Shown here in pieces: positions 26,907-35,488 of a stretch of 64,000 nucleotides of DNA. The notes under the pieces are model-generated. The model was not told the DNA's origin. It worked only from the letters and a program-made list of their open reading frames with translations, and did no database searches. The first letter of the stretch is position 1. Every line of letters begins with the position of its first letter. The position numbers and the translations under genes are program-made. This stretch comes from Oligoflexus sp. GTDB lineage: Bacteria; Bdellovibrionota_B; Oligoflexia; Oligoflexales; Oligoflexaceae. The DNA lies in NCBI GenBank assembly GCA_014378195.1, contig JACMOC010000083.1, forward strand, positions 235,475 to 299,474, given 5' to 3'.

Positions 26907-28628
26907 ATGACATTGACTGACCAAAAATCACCTCTCGAACCCGATGCGCAGGGCCTGGCTCAGCCACGTCGTGAGTCGCGTCATCCTCAGAGTCGGCATT
27001 CCTCGCCGTCTCATCAGGGCGGCGCTCCCTTTCCTTCACGCAAAAAGTCGTCACCAGCCCCTGCCAAAGGCCGAACACGTCACCTGGCTTCCGCGCTCGA
27101 AGAGGGGAGCTACATAGCTTTCGATATTGAAACTACTGGTGGAAATCCTGAAAAAAACGGCATAACCGAAATTTTCGCGCTTCGTTATCGGGACGGCAAG
27201 ATCTACGATACTTTCTACAGCATGGTTAACCCGGGTGTTCCCATTCCGCCTATCGTACGGCGTATGACGGGGATCACTGATAAGATGGTTCGTGATGCCC
27301 CCCCTATTAAAGCGATCATGCCGGACTTCATTACGTTTATCGGCGACGATGTACTCGTGAGCCATAACACGATTGGCGATATGAAGTTTCTGCGCTATTT
27401 CGCAGACGTTGAATGCAATCACGAGATCGGTAACTACTATCTGTGTACGCACCTGCTCGTCGAAAAGCTTGCGCCCAATGCACCTGACAAGTCCTTAAAA
27501 GGCCTTGCTAATTTCTTCTCGCTTCCCGGCGACGCCAAACTCCACCGGGCAGAGGCGGATGCTTATCTCACTCTCGAACTTTTTAAAATTCTCCTCGAAA
27601 AAATGCGCACCAAAGGCATTCCATCCATCGCCGACGGCATACGTTTTCAAGGCGATTTTGAGTCAGGCACGCGATTGGGCTGGGGTGTAAAACCCGAATC
27701 ATTGAAAGCCCTACCCGAAAAAAACGGCGTTTTTTATCTCCTTGATTATAGTGGGCAGGTCGTCTTTCTTTCGAGCGCTCACAATATTGCCCGCGAGGTC
27801 AAACGCCTTCAAAAGCTTTCAGCTTTGCCGAAACAGCTCCTTAGGTCGGTCTTATCCAGCTGCGATATCAAGTTCGAAGAGACAGCCACACCCTTTGCGG
27901 CTTCCGTTCTTGAAGCCGAGGGCCTCGCCAAGTATCGCGTGCGGTTTGATCCTGCAAGCTGGCATCAACGCTCGGCAAACTTTATTTTTCTTTGTCATGA
28001 TGCCGATGAATTTCGACTGACGACCGGTCCTCTGGTCGAAGGGGTTACAGCCTTGGTTGGCCCTGTGCGAGGCGGCAAGGACGTCACCGTCCTGCTCGAT
28101 TCCATAGCCATAGCCGTGGGCCGTAAACCTACGAAAAAAGGTCTGCGCATTACGATCGATGAAGCGCCGCTACTCGAGGGTTTTTTTAGTCGCAGGCCGC
28201 TCAAGGCAGGTCTGCGCGAGAAGTTTCTGAGTTTGTTACCCAAACACTCAGAAAAAACGCAGGTCCTCCAGAAGCTACGGAATGAGCTTAAAACCCTCAC
28301 GATACCTGACGATCTTTTTGATTTGAATGTCATCTCAGGTTTATTTGCCCTGGGACAAGACGACGGTTGGTATGTTTATGCAGTTGCCCAAGGGCATGTC
28401 CTTTCAGTCAGCACGTTTCAAGGCGAGCTGCGTGAAGGCCTTTTGAAAGACGGTTTAAATATGCGTCTTCATAAACAAATCCACAGTGCGATGCGAAGAA
28501 AGGACGAACGGATGGTGCTTTCGGCTGCCGACGCTCATCTTTTTAACCGCATGGTCTGGTGGGCCTTTTTTGGAAGCCGTCACGAGAACGTGCGTGTGAT
28601 CCATGTCGAGGAACTCCCCGGTTTTTAA
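26907..28628 (+). CDS. DEDDh exonuclease (DnaQ-like) with GIY-YIG-like region
   Basis: A 573-residue protein. The N-terminal 60 residues are basic and disordered (many Ser, Pro, His, Arg). An exonuclease domain follows: ExoI YIAFDIETTGGNP, ExoII LVSHNTIGDMKFL, ExoIII HRAEADAYLTL, as in the DNA polymerase III epsilon subunit. After about residue 270 comes a segment like the UvrC/Cho GIY-YIG nuclease (LPEKNGVFYLLDYSGQVVFL, then SSAHNIAREVKRL), with GVFY and VVFL in place of GIYY and YIG, so the second nuclease may be weak. Exonuclease plus UvrC-like fusions are known. It is likely involved in DNA repair. Confidence 0.83.
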   Translation: MTLTDQKSPLEPDAQGLAQPRRESRHPQSRHSSPSHQGGAPFPSRKKSSPAPAKGRTRHLASALEEGSYIAFDIETTGGNPEKNGITEIFALRYRDGKIYDTFYSMVNPGVPIPPIVRRMTGITDKMVRDAPPIKAIMPDFITFIGDDVLVSHNTIGDMKFLRYFADVECNHEIGNYYLCTHLLVEKLAPNAPDKSLKGLANFFSLPGDAKLHRAEADAYLTLELFKILLEKMRTKGIPSIADGIRFQGDFESGTRLGWGVKPESLKALPEKNGVFYLLDYSGQVVFLSSAHNIAREVKRLQKLSALPKQLLRSVLSSCDIKFEETATPFAASVLEAEGLAKYRVRFDPASWHQRSANFIFLCHDADEFRLTTGPLVEGVTALVGPVRGGKDVTVLLDSIAIAVGRKPTKKGLRITIDEAPLLEGFFSRRPLKAGLREKFLSLLPKHSEKTQVLQKLRNELKTLTIPDDLFDLNVISGLFALGQDDGWYVYAVAQGHVLSVSTFQGELREGLLKDGLNMRLHKQIHSAMRRKDERMVLSAADAHLFNRMVWWAFFGSRHENVRVIHVEELPGF

Positions 28629-28645
28629 TGAGAAAAATCCGAGTA

Positions 28646-28676
28646 CGTTTCGCGAGTCACACAGCCTCGCGAAACG
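28646..28676. repeat. perfect inverted repeat (11-base arms)
   Basis: CGTTTCGCGAG - nine bases - CTCGCGAAACG, 18 bases after the exonuclease stop. No T-run follows on either strand, so it may be a Rho-assisted 3' end structure or a dispersed palindromic element. I did not see a second copy in the window. Confidence 0.6.
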
Positions 28677-28774
28677 CTAAGTATTTCCATCAAGCCCTTG
28701 CTCCTTGCAGCTTTCAGTCCTCCGGCGTACATCACCTTCAGAAGCGAAACGCAGTAGTTTTTTGGAGGTCTTCG

Positions 28775-29161
28775 ATGACAGTTTCTGATCCCACTATCGT
28801 ATTAAAAGGCTCTAACCTACACATTGGGCAGCATATAGTTGCCCTTCATGGGCGCAAAAAAACGCGCATGCTCCTTGAAGCTATGATGGGCGATAATCCA
28901 GGCGAACCCGAAAAAAAGCCTCGTCCCAAGGGCATCGACCGTGAGTATTTACGACGCGAAGTCTATGCTGCGCGAGCCGATATGGATGTAAGTCTCCGGC
29001 TAAGGGAATCCCAGGACGGAAGCCTCAGTAAGTTGATTTCCCGATCTCGGAAGTTTCTTTTGGAATCGCTCGCCGAAACTCCGTGGTCACGGGAATTGGA
29101 TTGGCTGGTTTACTCGGACGAGGACCGTTCGTGGCAACTTGTACGTCGAAAGCGGGCGTAA
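28775..29161 (+). CDS. hypothetical protein
   Basis: A 128-residue basic, soluble protein without a signal peptide. TTTGGAGG six bases before the ATG decides the start; the same frame is open upstream but overlaps the exonuclease end. The N-terminus (DPTIVLKGSNLHIGQHIVAL) may form strands; the middle is rich in Lys, Arg and Glu and helical. No family recognised. Confidence 0.65.
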   Translation: MTVSDPTIVLKGSNLHIGQHIVALHGRKKTRMLLEAMMGDNPGEPEKKPRPKGIDREYLRREVYAARADMDVSLRLRESQDGSLSKLISRSRKFLLESLAETPWSRELDWLVYSDEDRSWQLVRRKRA

Positions 29162-29370
29162 GGATTGCCGTAAGATTTGTCAAATCGCCAATATCGGCGA
29201 CCCTGCCTCAAATAAATAATGAGATAGGTAAACTCTTGAAATATCACATAATTTGGTCTATCAAATTTAATCGAAAGGCCAAGGGGCATTCAAGGTTTTG
29301 GTGAAAATACCGAAAGAGAGGATGGAGTTTCGGTCTGTTACCGATCTCTCATCATGGAGGAATGAAGCCT

Positions 29371-29886
29371 ATGAAATACCTGTTAAGCGGAATCGTTGGC
29401 TTTTTCCTAACCCTCGTGGTTAGTCTTGGATTCCAGCATGTTATGAAAGGGAAGGAAGGACGGGTGACCTTGGTCCCGACGACATCAAGCCCCTCGTCTC
29501 ATATGTCGGCAGCAGCATCCCCACCGGTGAAAGGCGAAATGGATATCTCGGTCCAGCCTATCGTCCGTATCGTGGAGAAAAAGGACGAGCCGCGTATCAA
29601 ATTCATGCCTCAGTACCCACTGGCGGCTGCATCCGACCATGTCGAAGGTTTTGTGACTTTGACTTTTTCCGTAGCACCGGATGGTTCAGTGCAGAATTTA
29701 AAGGTTATCGAATCGAGTCCACCTCAGGTCTTTGCTGAAGCCGCCCTCACCGCGGTCTCAAAATGGACTTTTGCGAACGCTCAAAGCAAAAACAGGCCGA
29801 CTCAGGACCAACAAAGGATTCGCCTCAACTTCAGTCTGGGCCGTAACGTGGCTTCCGACCGCCGTATGACGGATTCGGGCATCTAA
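29371..29886 (+). CDS. TonB-family protein (C-terminal TonB domain)
   Basis: A 171-residue protein. A single N-terminal membrane anchor (YLLSGIVGFFLTLVVSLGF) and a Ser/Ala/Pro-rich spacer of about 45 residues precede a TonB C-terminal domain (about 70-160): PQYPLAAASDHVEGFVTLTF, VAPDGSVQNLKVIESSPP, FAEAALTAVSKWTF. It may pass energy to outer-membrane receptors, but no ExbB/ExbD genes are nearby and the spacer is short, so a non-transport role is possible. ATG 29371 is ten bases after GGAGG; ATG 29362 is only one base after it and is less likely. Confidence 0.82.
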   Translation: MKYLLSGIVGFFLTLVVSLGFQHVMKGKEGRVTLVPTTSSPSSHMSAAASPPVKGEMDISVQPIVRIVEKKDEPRIKFMPQYPLAAASDHVEGFVTLTFSVAPDGSVQNLKVIESSPPQVFAEAALTAVSKWTFANAQSKNRPTQDQQRIRLNFSLGRNVASDRRMTDSGI

Positions 29887-29909
29887 ACTCAGACAACAAT
29901 CCAATACAA

Positions 29910-29948
29910 AAAAAGCCGACGCATCCCAAAAAGGGGCGTCGGCTTTTT
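29910..29948. terminator. bidirectional intrinsic terminator
   Basis: AAAAAGCCGACGC pairs with GCGTCGGCTTTTT: thirteen base pairs with an inner CCC/GGG. It lies between the convergent TonB-like and peroxiredoxin genes, and the A-run and T-run on its two sides let it serve both. Confidence 0.93.
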
Positions 29949-29967
29949 GTTATTCAAGGCATTACGC

Positions 29968-30549
29968 TTAGGATTTGAAAAAGTTTTTGAGACCTTCACG
30001 GTCGGGACGCATGGTTTTTTCGCCTGCATGCCAGTTGGCAGGACAGACTTCGCCATGTTTTTCGTTGAATGCAACAGCGTCGATCAAACGAAGATACTCA
30101 TCGATATTGCGACCTAAAGGAAGATCGTTAACGGTTTCGTGGCGGACTTTGCCTGTTTTGTCGATTAGGAAAGTTGCGCGAAGGGCAACGCCATCTTCGT
30201 GAAGGACATCATAATCACGAGCGATCGACTTGTGAATGTCAGAGATCACTGGATAGGTGATACCTTTAATCCCACCGTCGTCCTGAGACGTACGTAGCCA
30301 CGCGGAATGCGTGTGGACGCTATCGATCGAGACCGCGAGAACTTCGGTGTTTCGCGACTTGAACTCAGCGAGTTTGTCTTGAAAGGCGTGCAGTTCGGTT
30401 GGGCAGACAAAGGTAAAATCAAGTGGGTAGAAAAACAAAATGACGTTTTTCTTGCCTTTAAACTGGGAGAGAGTGATTTCTTGGATATCACCGTCGATAA
30501 CGGCTTGAGCTTTAAAATCCGGAGCTTGTTTATTCACTAGGACTGACAT
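29968..30549 (-). CDS. 2-Cys peroxiredoxin
   Basis: Reduces hydrogen peroxide and alkyl hydroperoxides in the cytoplasm. The 193 residues match the typical AhpC/Prx1 group: peroxidatic Cys C49 in FTFVCPTE, resolving Cys C169 in GEVCPANW, and a C-terminal tail. No AhpF gene is adjacent, so thioredoxin is the likely reductant. It lies 93 bases after pruA on the same strand, but a TTGACA-type promoter is visible in between. Confidence 0.95.
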   Translation of the reverse strand: MSVLVNKQAPDFKAQAVIDGDIQEITLSQFKGKKNVILFFYPLDFTFVCPTELHAFQDKLAEFKSRNTEVLAVSIDSVHTHSAWLRTSQDDGGIKGITYPVISDIHKSIARDYDVLHEDGVALRATFLIDKTGKVRHETVNDLPLGRNIDEYLRLIDAVAFNEKHGEVCPANWHAGEKTMRPDREGLKNFFKS

Positions 30550-30611
30550 GATTAAATTCCTTATGCTCTTGAGCGCGCTGTTGGGTCTTTTTTAGCCTAA
30601 AACATGGGGCT

Positions 30612-30640
30612 ATCGAAACACATCGCAAAATAGGTGTCAA
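30612..30640 (-). promoter_or_regulatory. candidate sigma-70-type promoter of the peroxiredoxin gene
   Basis: Read on the minus strand: TTGACA, 17 bases, TTCGAT, directly after the pruA stop and about 60 bases before the peroxiredoxin ATG. The -35 is perfect, the -10 is weak. Confidence 0.4.
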
Positions 30641-30642
30641 CT

Positions 30643-32271
30643 TTAGTTCTGCATGAACGGATAACGATAGTCACTAATCGGAAGGAGATTTTCTTTCAGA
30701 GTGCGATGCGACACCCAACGCAGCAGGTTGAAAATACTACCCGCCTTATCGTTCGTTCCTGAGCGACGTCCACCGCCAAAGGGTTGTTGACCAACTACCG
30801 CTCCGGTAGGTTTGTCATTGACGTAGAAGTTACCAGCGCTGTGTTCAAAAGCATTCGTTAACATATGGATTGCATGACGGTCTTTTGCATATATTGCGCC
30901 GGTCAATGCGTACGGACTTGACTCATCACAAAGTGCAATCGTAGCCTCGAGATCTTTATCATCATAGACATAGACCGATAAAACGGGTCCAAAAATTTCG
31001 TCAGTCATCGTTTTGAATTTTGGGTTCAAAGCTTGAATGACAGTCGGTTGAACAAAGTAACCTACCTTATCATCGTAGGTCCCACCGGCGATGATTTTTG
31101 CGTCAGGCGTGTTTTTAGCGGCATCAATGTACGAGCTGATTTTATCGAACGAACGTTTGTCGATCACGGCGCCCATAAAGTTGGTGTAGTCTTCGATATC
31201 ACCGACTTTAAGCTCCTTAATAGTGCTGACCAAACGTTCCTGAACCTCAGACCATAGGCTTTTGGGAATATAGGCGCGCGAGGCGGCAGAACATTTTTGG
31301 CCTTGATATTCAAAAGAGCCTCGAACCAATCCTGTCACCAGCTCTTGGACATTGGCGCTTGGGTGCGCGAAAATAAAGTCTTTTCCGCCCGTTTCGCCCA
31401 CGATACGCGGGTAGTTTTTATAGACATCGAGATTCAGCGCGATCTGCTTCCACAGGTGATTAAACGTCGGGGTGGATCCTGTGAAATGAATGCCGTTCAG
31501 CTCAGGATGCTTGAGAACGACGTCACTAATAACGGTAGGGTCGCCTGGCAGCATATTAATAACGCCAGCCGGAAGGCCGGCTTCCTCGAGTATTTCCAGA
31601 CCGATATAGGCGGCATGCATCGATGTCGGGGCAGGCTTCCAAATCACGGTACAGCCCATCAAGGCCGGCGCAATAGGGAGGTTGACAGCGATCGAGGTGA
31701 AGTTGAAAGGAGTTATGGCATAAACAAAACCTTCGAGCCCTCGCGCTTCGCTGCGGTTCCACATGCCTGGCGCCGAGATTGGCTGTTCCCGGTAGATGCG
31801 TTCCGCAAAATGAGCGTTAAAACGGAAAAAGTCGGCAAGTTCGCAAACGGCGTCGATTTCGGACTGATGCGCACTCTTGCTTTGTCCCAGCATCGTCGCG
31901 GCATTCATCTTCGCGCGATATTTGCCGCAAAGGAGATCGGCCGCTTTCAGAAACACCGCGGCGCGTTCTTCCCAGGGTAATGCCGCCCACGCTTTGCGCG
32001 CAGAAAGTGCGGCTTTCACGGCCGCTTCCGCATCGGCTCGCGTAGCCTGACTGACGTCGGCAAGAACGTGTTTATGATTGTGAGGAATAACCACCGGAGC
32101 TGTCTCAGAATTATAACGCTTCTCGCCGCCAACGGTAACCGGGATACGGACCTTCTCCGCCTTCTGACGTTTGAGTTCGGCCTGCAGAGCCAAACGTTCT
32201 GCCGAATTTGGAAGATAACCGAGAACGGGTTCGTTGCGGGGGAGCGGAGTTGTGCTGAGTGCGTTCGCCAT
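30643..32271 (-). CDS. pruA: L-glutamate gamma-semialdehyde (P5C) dehydrogenase
   Basis: Oxidises glutamate-gamma-semialdehyde to glutamate with NAD+, the second step of proline catabolism. A stand-alone 542-residue enzyme resembling eukaryotic ALDH4A1 rather than the bifunctional PutA. Visible: ITPFNFTSIAVN, KPAPTSMHAAY, IHFTGSTPTFNHLW, catalytic Glu in GETGGKDF, catalytic Cys C327 in YQGQKCSAASR, and the C-terminal PFGGGRRSGTN. No proline dehydrogenase gene is in the window, so it may also clear P5C from ornithine. It is divergent from the lipoprotein-protease pair. Confidence 0.94.
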   Translation of the reverse strand: MANALSTTPLPRNEPVLGYLPNSAERLALQAELKRQKAEKVRIPVTVGGEKRYNSETAPVVIPHNHKHVLADVSQATRADAEAAVKAALSARKAWAALPWEERAAVFLKAADLLCGKYRAKMNAATMLGQSKSAHQSEIDAVCELADFFRFNAHFAERIYREQPISAPGMWNRSEARGLEGFVYAITPFNFTSIAVNLPIAPALMGCTVIWKPAPTSMHAAYIGLEILEEAGLPAGVINMLPGDPTVISDVVLKHPELNGIHFTGSTPTFNHLWKQIALNLDVYKNYPRIVGETGGKDFIFAHPSANVQELVTGLVRGSFEYQGQKCSAASRAYIPKSLWSEVQERLVSTIKELKVGDIEDYTNFMGAVIDKRSFDKISSYIDAAKNTPDAKIIAGGTYDDKVGYFVQPTVIQALNPKFKTMTDEIFGPVLSVYVYDDKDLEATIALCDESSPYALTGAIYAKDRHAIHMLTNAFEHSAGNFYVNDKPTGAVVGQQPFGGGRRSGTNDKAGSIFNLLRWVSHRTLKENLLPISDYRYPFMQN

Positions 32272-32510
32272 GTGTTGTCCTTATCGATACGGATCAGGCC
32301 CGTTAAAGTCAGGTTTGACCCAAATAACACCGAAATAATTGTAAGGACAATACTATGCAGTGGAGCGCCGAAAAATGCAACTAAACGTCTATAAGTAAAG
32401 GTTAAATTAGCTGGATTTTTCCATATCCCTAAAGCCTGCTAAAGAATTCAAATAAGCGTACCGATATGAAAAAGTTAGGTTTTTCCCTTTCGCTTAGGTC
32501 AGGATGCACA

Positions 32511-33011
32511 ATGCGGCTCATATTCATCACTACTTTAATCGTGGCAGGCCTTAGTGCCGGGTGTGAGAAATATCAGTCGGGTTTTAAACTTAGCCGTTCC
32601 GGCGACGTAAGTGCGGCTACTGCCGGGCAGCCCTCGCATGTGGCGAATGTCCCCGTTACCTCCGCGTCAGCAGTCGAGATCCAGCTCCTGAGCAGTAAGC
32701 TCGTCGGCTCCGAATCCAAGTATAAATCGGTAGCTAAGTTCGGCGGCGTAGCAAGCGCCAAATCTATACTCAGTGCTCTGAGTAGCGGTGTCAGTTTTAA
32801 AGTCGACACGCTTCCGACCGGCGCAAAACCAGATGTGTTAACCATCGAAATCTACGACGGTGACCAGCTGAAGTTTATCGCCAAACAAGCGAATACTAAA
32901 TTGAGCAAAGCAGGCTCGGTCGTCATCAACGATTGCGCCATCCTGCAAGTGCCATGGGATGGGGCGGCGAGCGATGGAAGTTGTCATTGGACGATCGAGG
33001 AGGCGAAATGA
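32511..33011 (+). CDS. putative lipoprotein, coupled to protease gene
   Basis: A 166-residue protein with lipoprotein signal MRLIFITTLIVAGLSAGC (lipobox LSAG-C). I chose ATG 32511, which has AGGA about six bases upstream and gives a clean signal peptide, over the ATG 45 bases earlier. The mature part is Ser- and Lys-rich beta-type, with Cys in INDCAIL and DGSCHWTI that may pair. Its stop overlaps the start of the metalloprotease gene by ATGA, so the two are made together; it could be a chaperone, inhibitor or binding partner of the protease. No family recognised. Confidence 0.75.
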   Translation: MRLIFITTLIVAGLSAGCEKYQSGFKLSRSGDVSAATAGQPSHVANVPVTSASAVEIQLLSSKLVGSESKYKSVAKFGGVASAKSILSALSSGVSFKVDTLPTGAKPDVLTIEIYDGDQLKFIAKQANTKLSKAGSVVINDCAILQVPWDGAASDGSCHWTIEEAK

Positions 33012-35200
33012 AAAAGCAGAATTGTTCTCAGCTGCTGTGTTTTGCCCTTTTTGTTTTGTTCGTTTTTTCGTCCTGCAAAAATTCTGACGAGCCGCAAGAA
33101 CCGTCGATTATGCACGGCTCAGCAGCACTCCAAACCAAGCTAGCCGTTGCGGCAGCGCCTCTTAGGCCCATAGGACTAATCGCAGGTTCGAGCTTTAATC
33201 TCGATAACTCTTCCGGGATGACTATCACCGTCGATATGGGTTCGAACGCATGGTATCGGATCACGTTTGAAACCCAGCAGGCCGAAAAGATTCCCAAAGG
33301 GGAAGACCTTCTCGCTTACAGCCGCGGTATCTTGGCCAAGTATTCCGAGGAATTGATGTTTTTGCCAGATGAAATCGCCGAAGATGCATCCGCGCTCCAT
33401 GAGGCCGATACCAATCTTAGGATGGTCACGTTTCAAAGGCGTTTCTTAGGCGTTCCCGTCCATGGCGCGTTTGTGCAATTTTTCTATAATATTCAGGACG
33501 ATGGCTCTTATCGACTGATTCAGATTCTCAATAACAGCTACGGACCGGTAAAACTCGGTTCCGATAACGCACCGGAGCTGACAAATGCCGAGGCGCTCGC
33601 TATAGCAGGCCTTGACAACTATAAGGTTTCGCAACGCAAAGAATTCATCCAGCCCTCGACCACGACTGAAGGGCATTATGACTTTTCATTGGCGACAGAG
33701 TTTGAATTTGTGCCGGCGGATGTTGCCGTCACCACTTATAACCCGCTCAGTTACACCGTGATGATTGATCGAGCGACTCATGCAATACATCGAGCATTTC
33801 CCAATCGATTGGATATCAAACAATCGGTGAGTGCCGAGTCGTATATCAAAAGTTATATACTCGCCGACCAAAGCTACTCACCTTTGCCATATGTCTCACT
33901 TCTTGACGGCGCAAATAAGCTTGAAACCGATGCACTCGGTCAGGCCGATGTGAACGGGACACAGGTAACGGTGACTCTGAAAGGCAGTAAAAGTGCTGCC
34001 GGGATCTTAGACCTCGCCGTCTCTAACAATGCCTTCGCGACTTTCGCTGCCACCTTGAGTGCAGACGGAAAGTCCAACCTCACTCTAAAAAATACTGACC
34101 CCTCGGTATTGAATACGTATATGGCCATCGAACGCGTTCGGACTCTGGTTGCAAAATATCTGAGCGAAACGGAGTTACCCCTCCTCAAAACGGGTATTCT
34201 GGCAGTCGTGAACGGCAACGACCCCGCAAACTTTTGTAACGCCTACTACGATCCGAACCTTAAAAATCTTTACCTTTCGAAAGCCGGCGCTATTACCTTC
34301 AAAGATGGAACGAGTCAAAAGTGCGAAAGCACGGGTTTGATCAGTGATGCGATCTACCATGAGTGGGGTCACGCTATGGATGACCAACTCGGCCCTACCA
34401 ATATTATCAAAGGCAATGGTCCGGGAGGCAAGGATCGCGCCTATGGCGAAGGTATTGGTGACACGCTTTCGGCCCTTACGACGCGTACTTCGACTATAGG
34501 TGAAGGCCTGTTTGTAGGAGACAAACGGCCGCTTCGAAACGCTCAAAACACCGCAAGGTACAATGCCGGAAGCATCAATACCGATGAACATGTGCAAGGG
34601 CTGATATTCAGCGGCTCATTTTGGGATCTCTATACGAATTTCACAGCCCTGTACGGGGTCGAAAAAGGTGCCGATCTTGCGACCAATTATTTTCTCAAAC
34701 ACCTTCAGATCAATGAAAGTTATTTGACGGCCTATGATGCTCTGGTACTGGTGGACTCGGGCAACGGCGCTCTTGGGACTAAGGGGCCTAACTACTGCAA
34801 TATTACACGTGCATTTCAAGCTCATAATCTCAGCGGTACGGCGACGGTTGCAGATGATTGTATCGATGCCGACACGAGTCTTAAAGTGCGAGTGGACCTG
34901 GATAGCGGTGACGGAAAACTTTCACTTTTGGCATCAGCCGGTGGCGCAACGAAAATCATTGCCTGTCCAGGTGCGGTCAAGGTGTGCGCAGCTAGCGGAA
35001 TGGGCTATATCGAGATGACGGTTACTAACCCAGATGGAAAGTTGACGGCATCAAAGGTCAATAGGTTCTACACAGCGCAGGGGACTTTCGATGTAAAGGC
35101 GAACCCAGTGTACTCCTTTTTTTCTCTCGACGCTAAAGGCGTGAAAGTCGGAATGAAAACCCTCAATTTCAAGGCAAAGGCATCGACTCTCGGTAACTAG
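33008..35200 (+). CDS. M36 (fungalysin)-like zinc metalloprotease lipoprotein
   Basis: A 730-residue exported protein. The lipoprotein signal ends FSSC-KN. An FTP-type propeptide region (about 100-190, with FQRRFLGVPVHGAFVQFFYN) precedes a gluzincin domain with IYHEWGHAMDDQLGP (HExxH) and GEGIGDTLSAL (third zinc ligand Glu), then a helix with DEHVQGLIFSGSFWDLY. The C-terminal 110 residues form a separate beta domain with paired Cys (ACPGAVKVCA). The ATG lies directly after GAGGAGG and overlaps the previous gene. The lipid anchor suggests surface or periplasmic retention. Confidence 0.85.
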   Translation: MKKQNCSQLLCFALFVLFVFSSCKNSDEPQEPSIMHGSAALQTKLAVAAAPLRPIGLIAGSSFNLDNSSGMTITVDMGSNAWYRITFETQQAEKIPKGEDLLAYSRGILAKYSEELMFLPDEIAEDASALHEADTNLRMVTFQRRFLGVPVHGAFVQFFYNIQDDGSYRLIQILNNSYGPVKLGSDNAPELTNAEALAIAGLDNYKVSQRKEFIQPSTTTEGHYDFSLATEFEFVPADVAVTTYNPLSYTVMIDRATHAIHRAFPNRLDIKQSVSAESYIKSYILADQSYSPLPYVSLLDGANKLETDALGQADVNGTQVTVTLKGSKSAAGILDLAVSNNAFATFAATLSADGKSNLTLKNTDPSVLNTYMAIERVRTLVAKYLSETELPLLKTGILAVVNGNDPANFCNAYYDPNLKNLYLSKAGAITFKDGTSQKCESTGLISDAIYHEWGHAMDDQLGPTNIIKGNGPGGKDRAYGEGIGDTLSALTTRTSTIGEGLFVGDKRPLRNAQNTARYNAGSINTDEHVQGLIFSGSFWDLYTNFTALYGVEKGADLATNYFLKHLQINESYLTAYDALVLVDSGNGALGTKGPNYCNITRAFQAHNLSGTATVADDCIDADTSLKVRVDLDSGDGKLSLLASAGGATKIIACPGAVKVCAASGMGYIEMTVTNPDGKLTASKVNRFYTAQGTFDVKANPVYSFFSLDAKGVKVGMKTLNFKAKASTLGN

Positions 35201-35488
35201 CCAAGACGCAGCACCGCCCCGTAAAAACGATCTAAGTCAGTTCACGAGGTGCCCGAAAATCGCCTTCATAACGATAATAACGCCCCGTAATGTTTGCCGC
35301 TTTTATTGCGAGCGCCCCTTGCCCCGTCACGGTTTGCCTTGAAAGTACTAGAAAGTGCTTTTAATCTTGACCTCTTGCACTGACACGTACAACATTGGAT
35401 TGGCAGCTTTCGCCTCACTATGGAGACGAACAAACGGGCCATTTTCTGCATTTTTAGCTCTTGCCGTAATCGGCTTTGGAGGGTTTTT

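Noticed and set aside
29162..29361. Possible c-di-GMP riboswitch before the TonB-like gene
   Set aside because: Only short hairpins (for example CGCC...GGCG) are present and none of the conserved GEMM bases could be matched.
31297..31980. 227-residue plus-strand open frame inside pruA
   Set aside because: Antisense to well-conserved pruA motifs; no recognisable protein.
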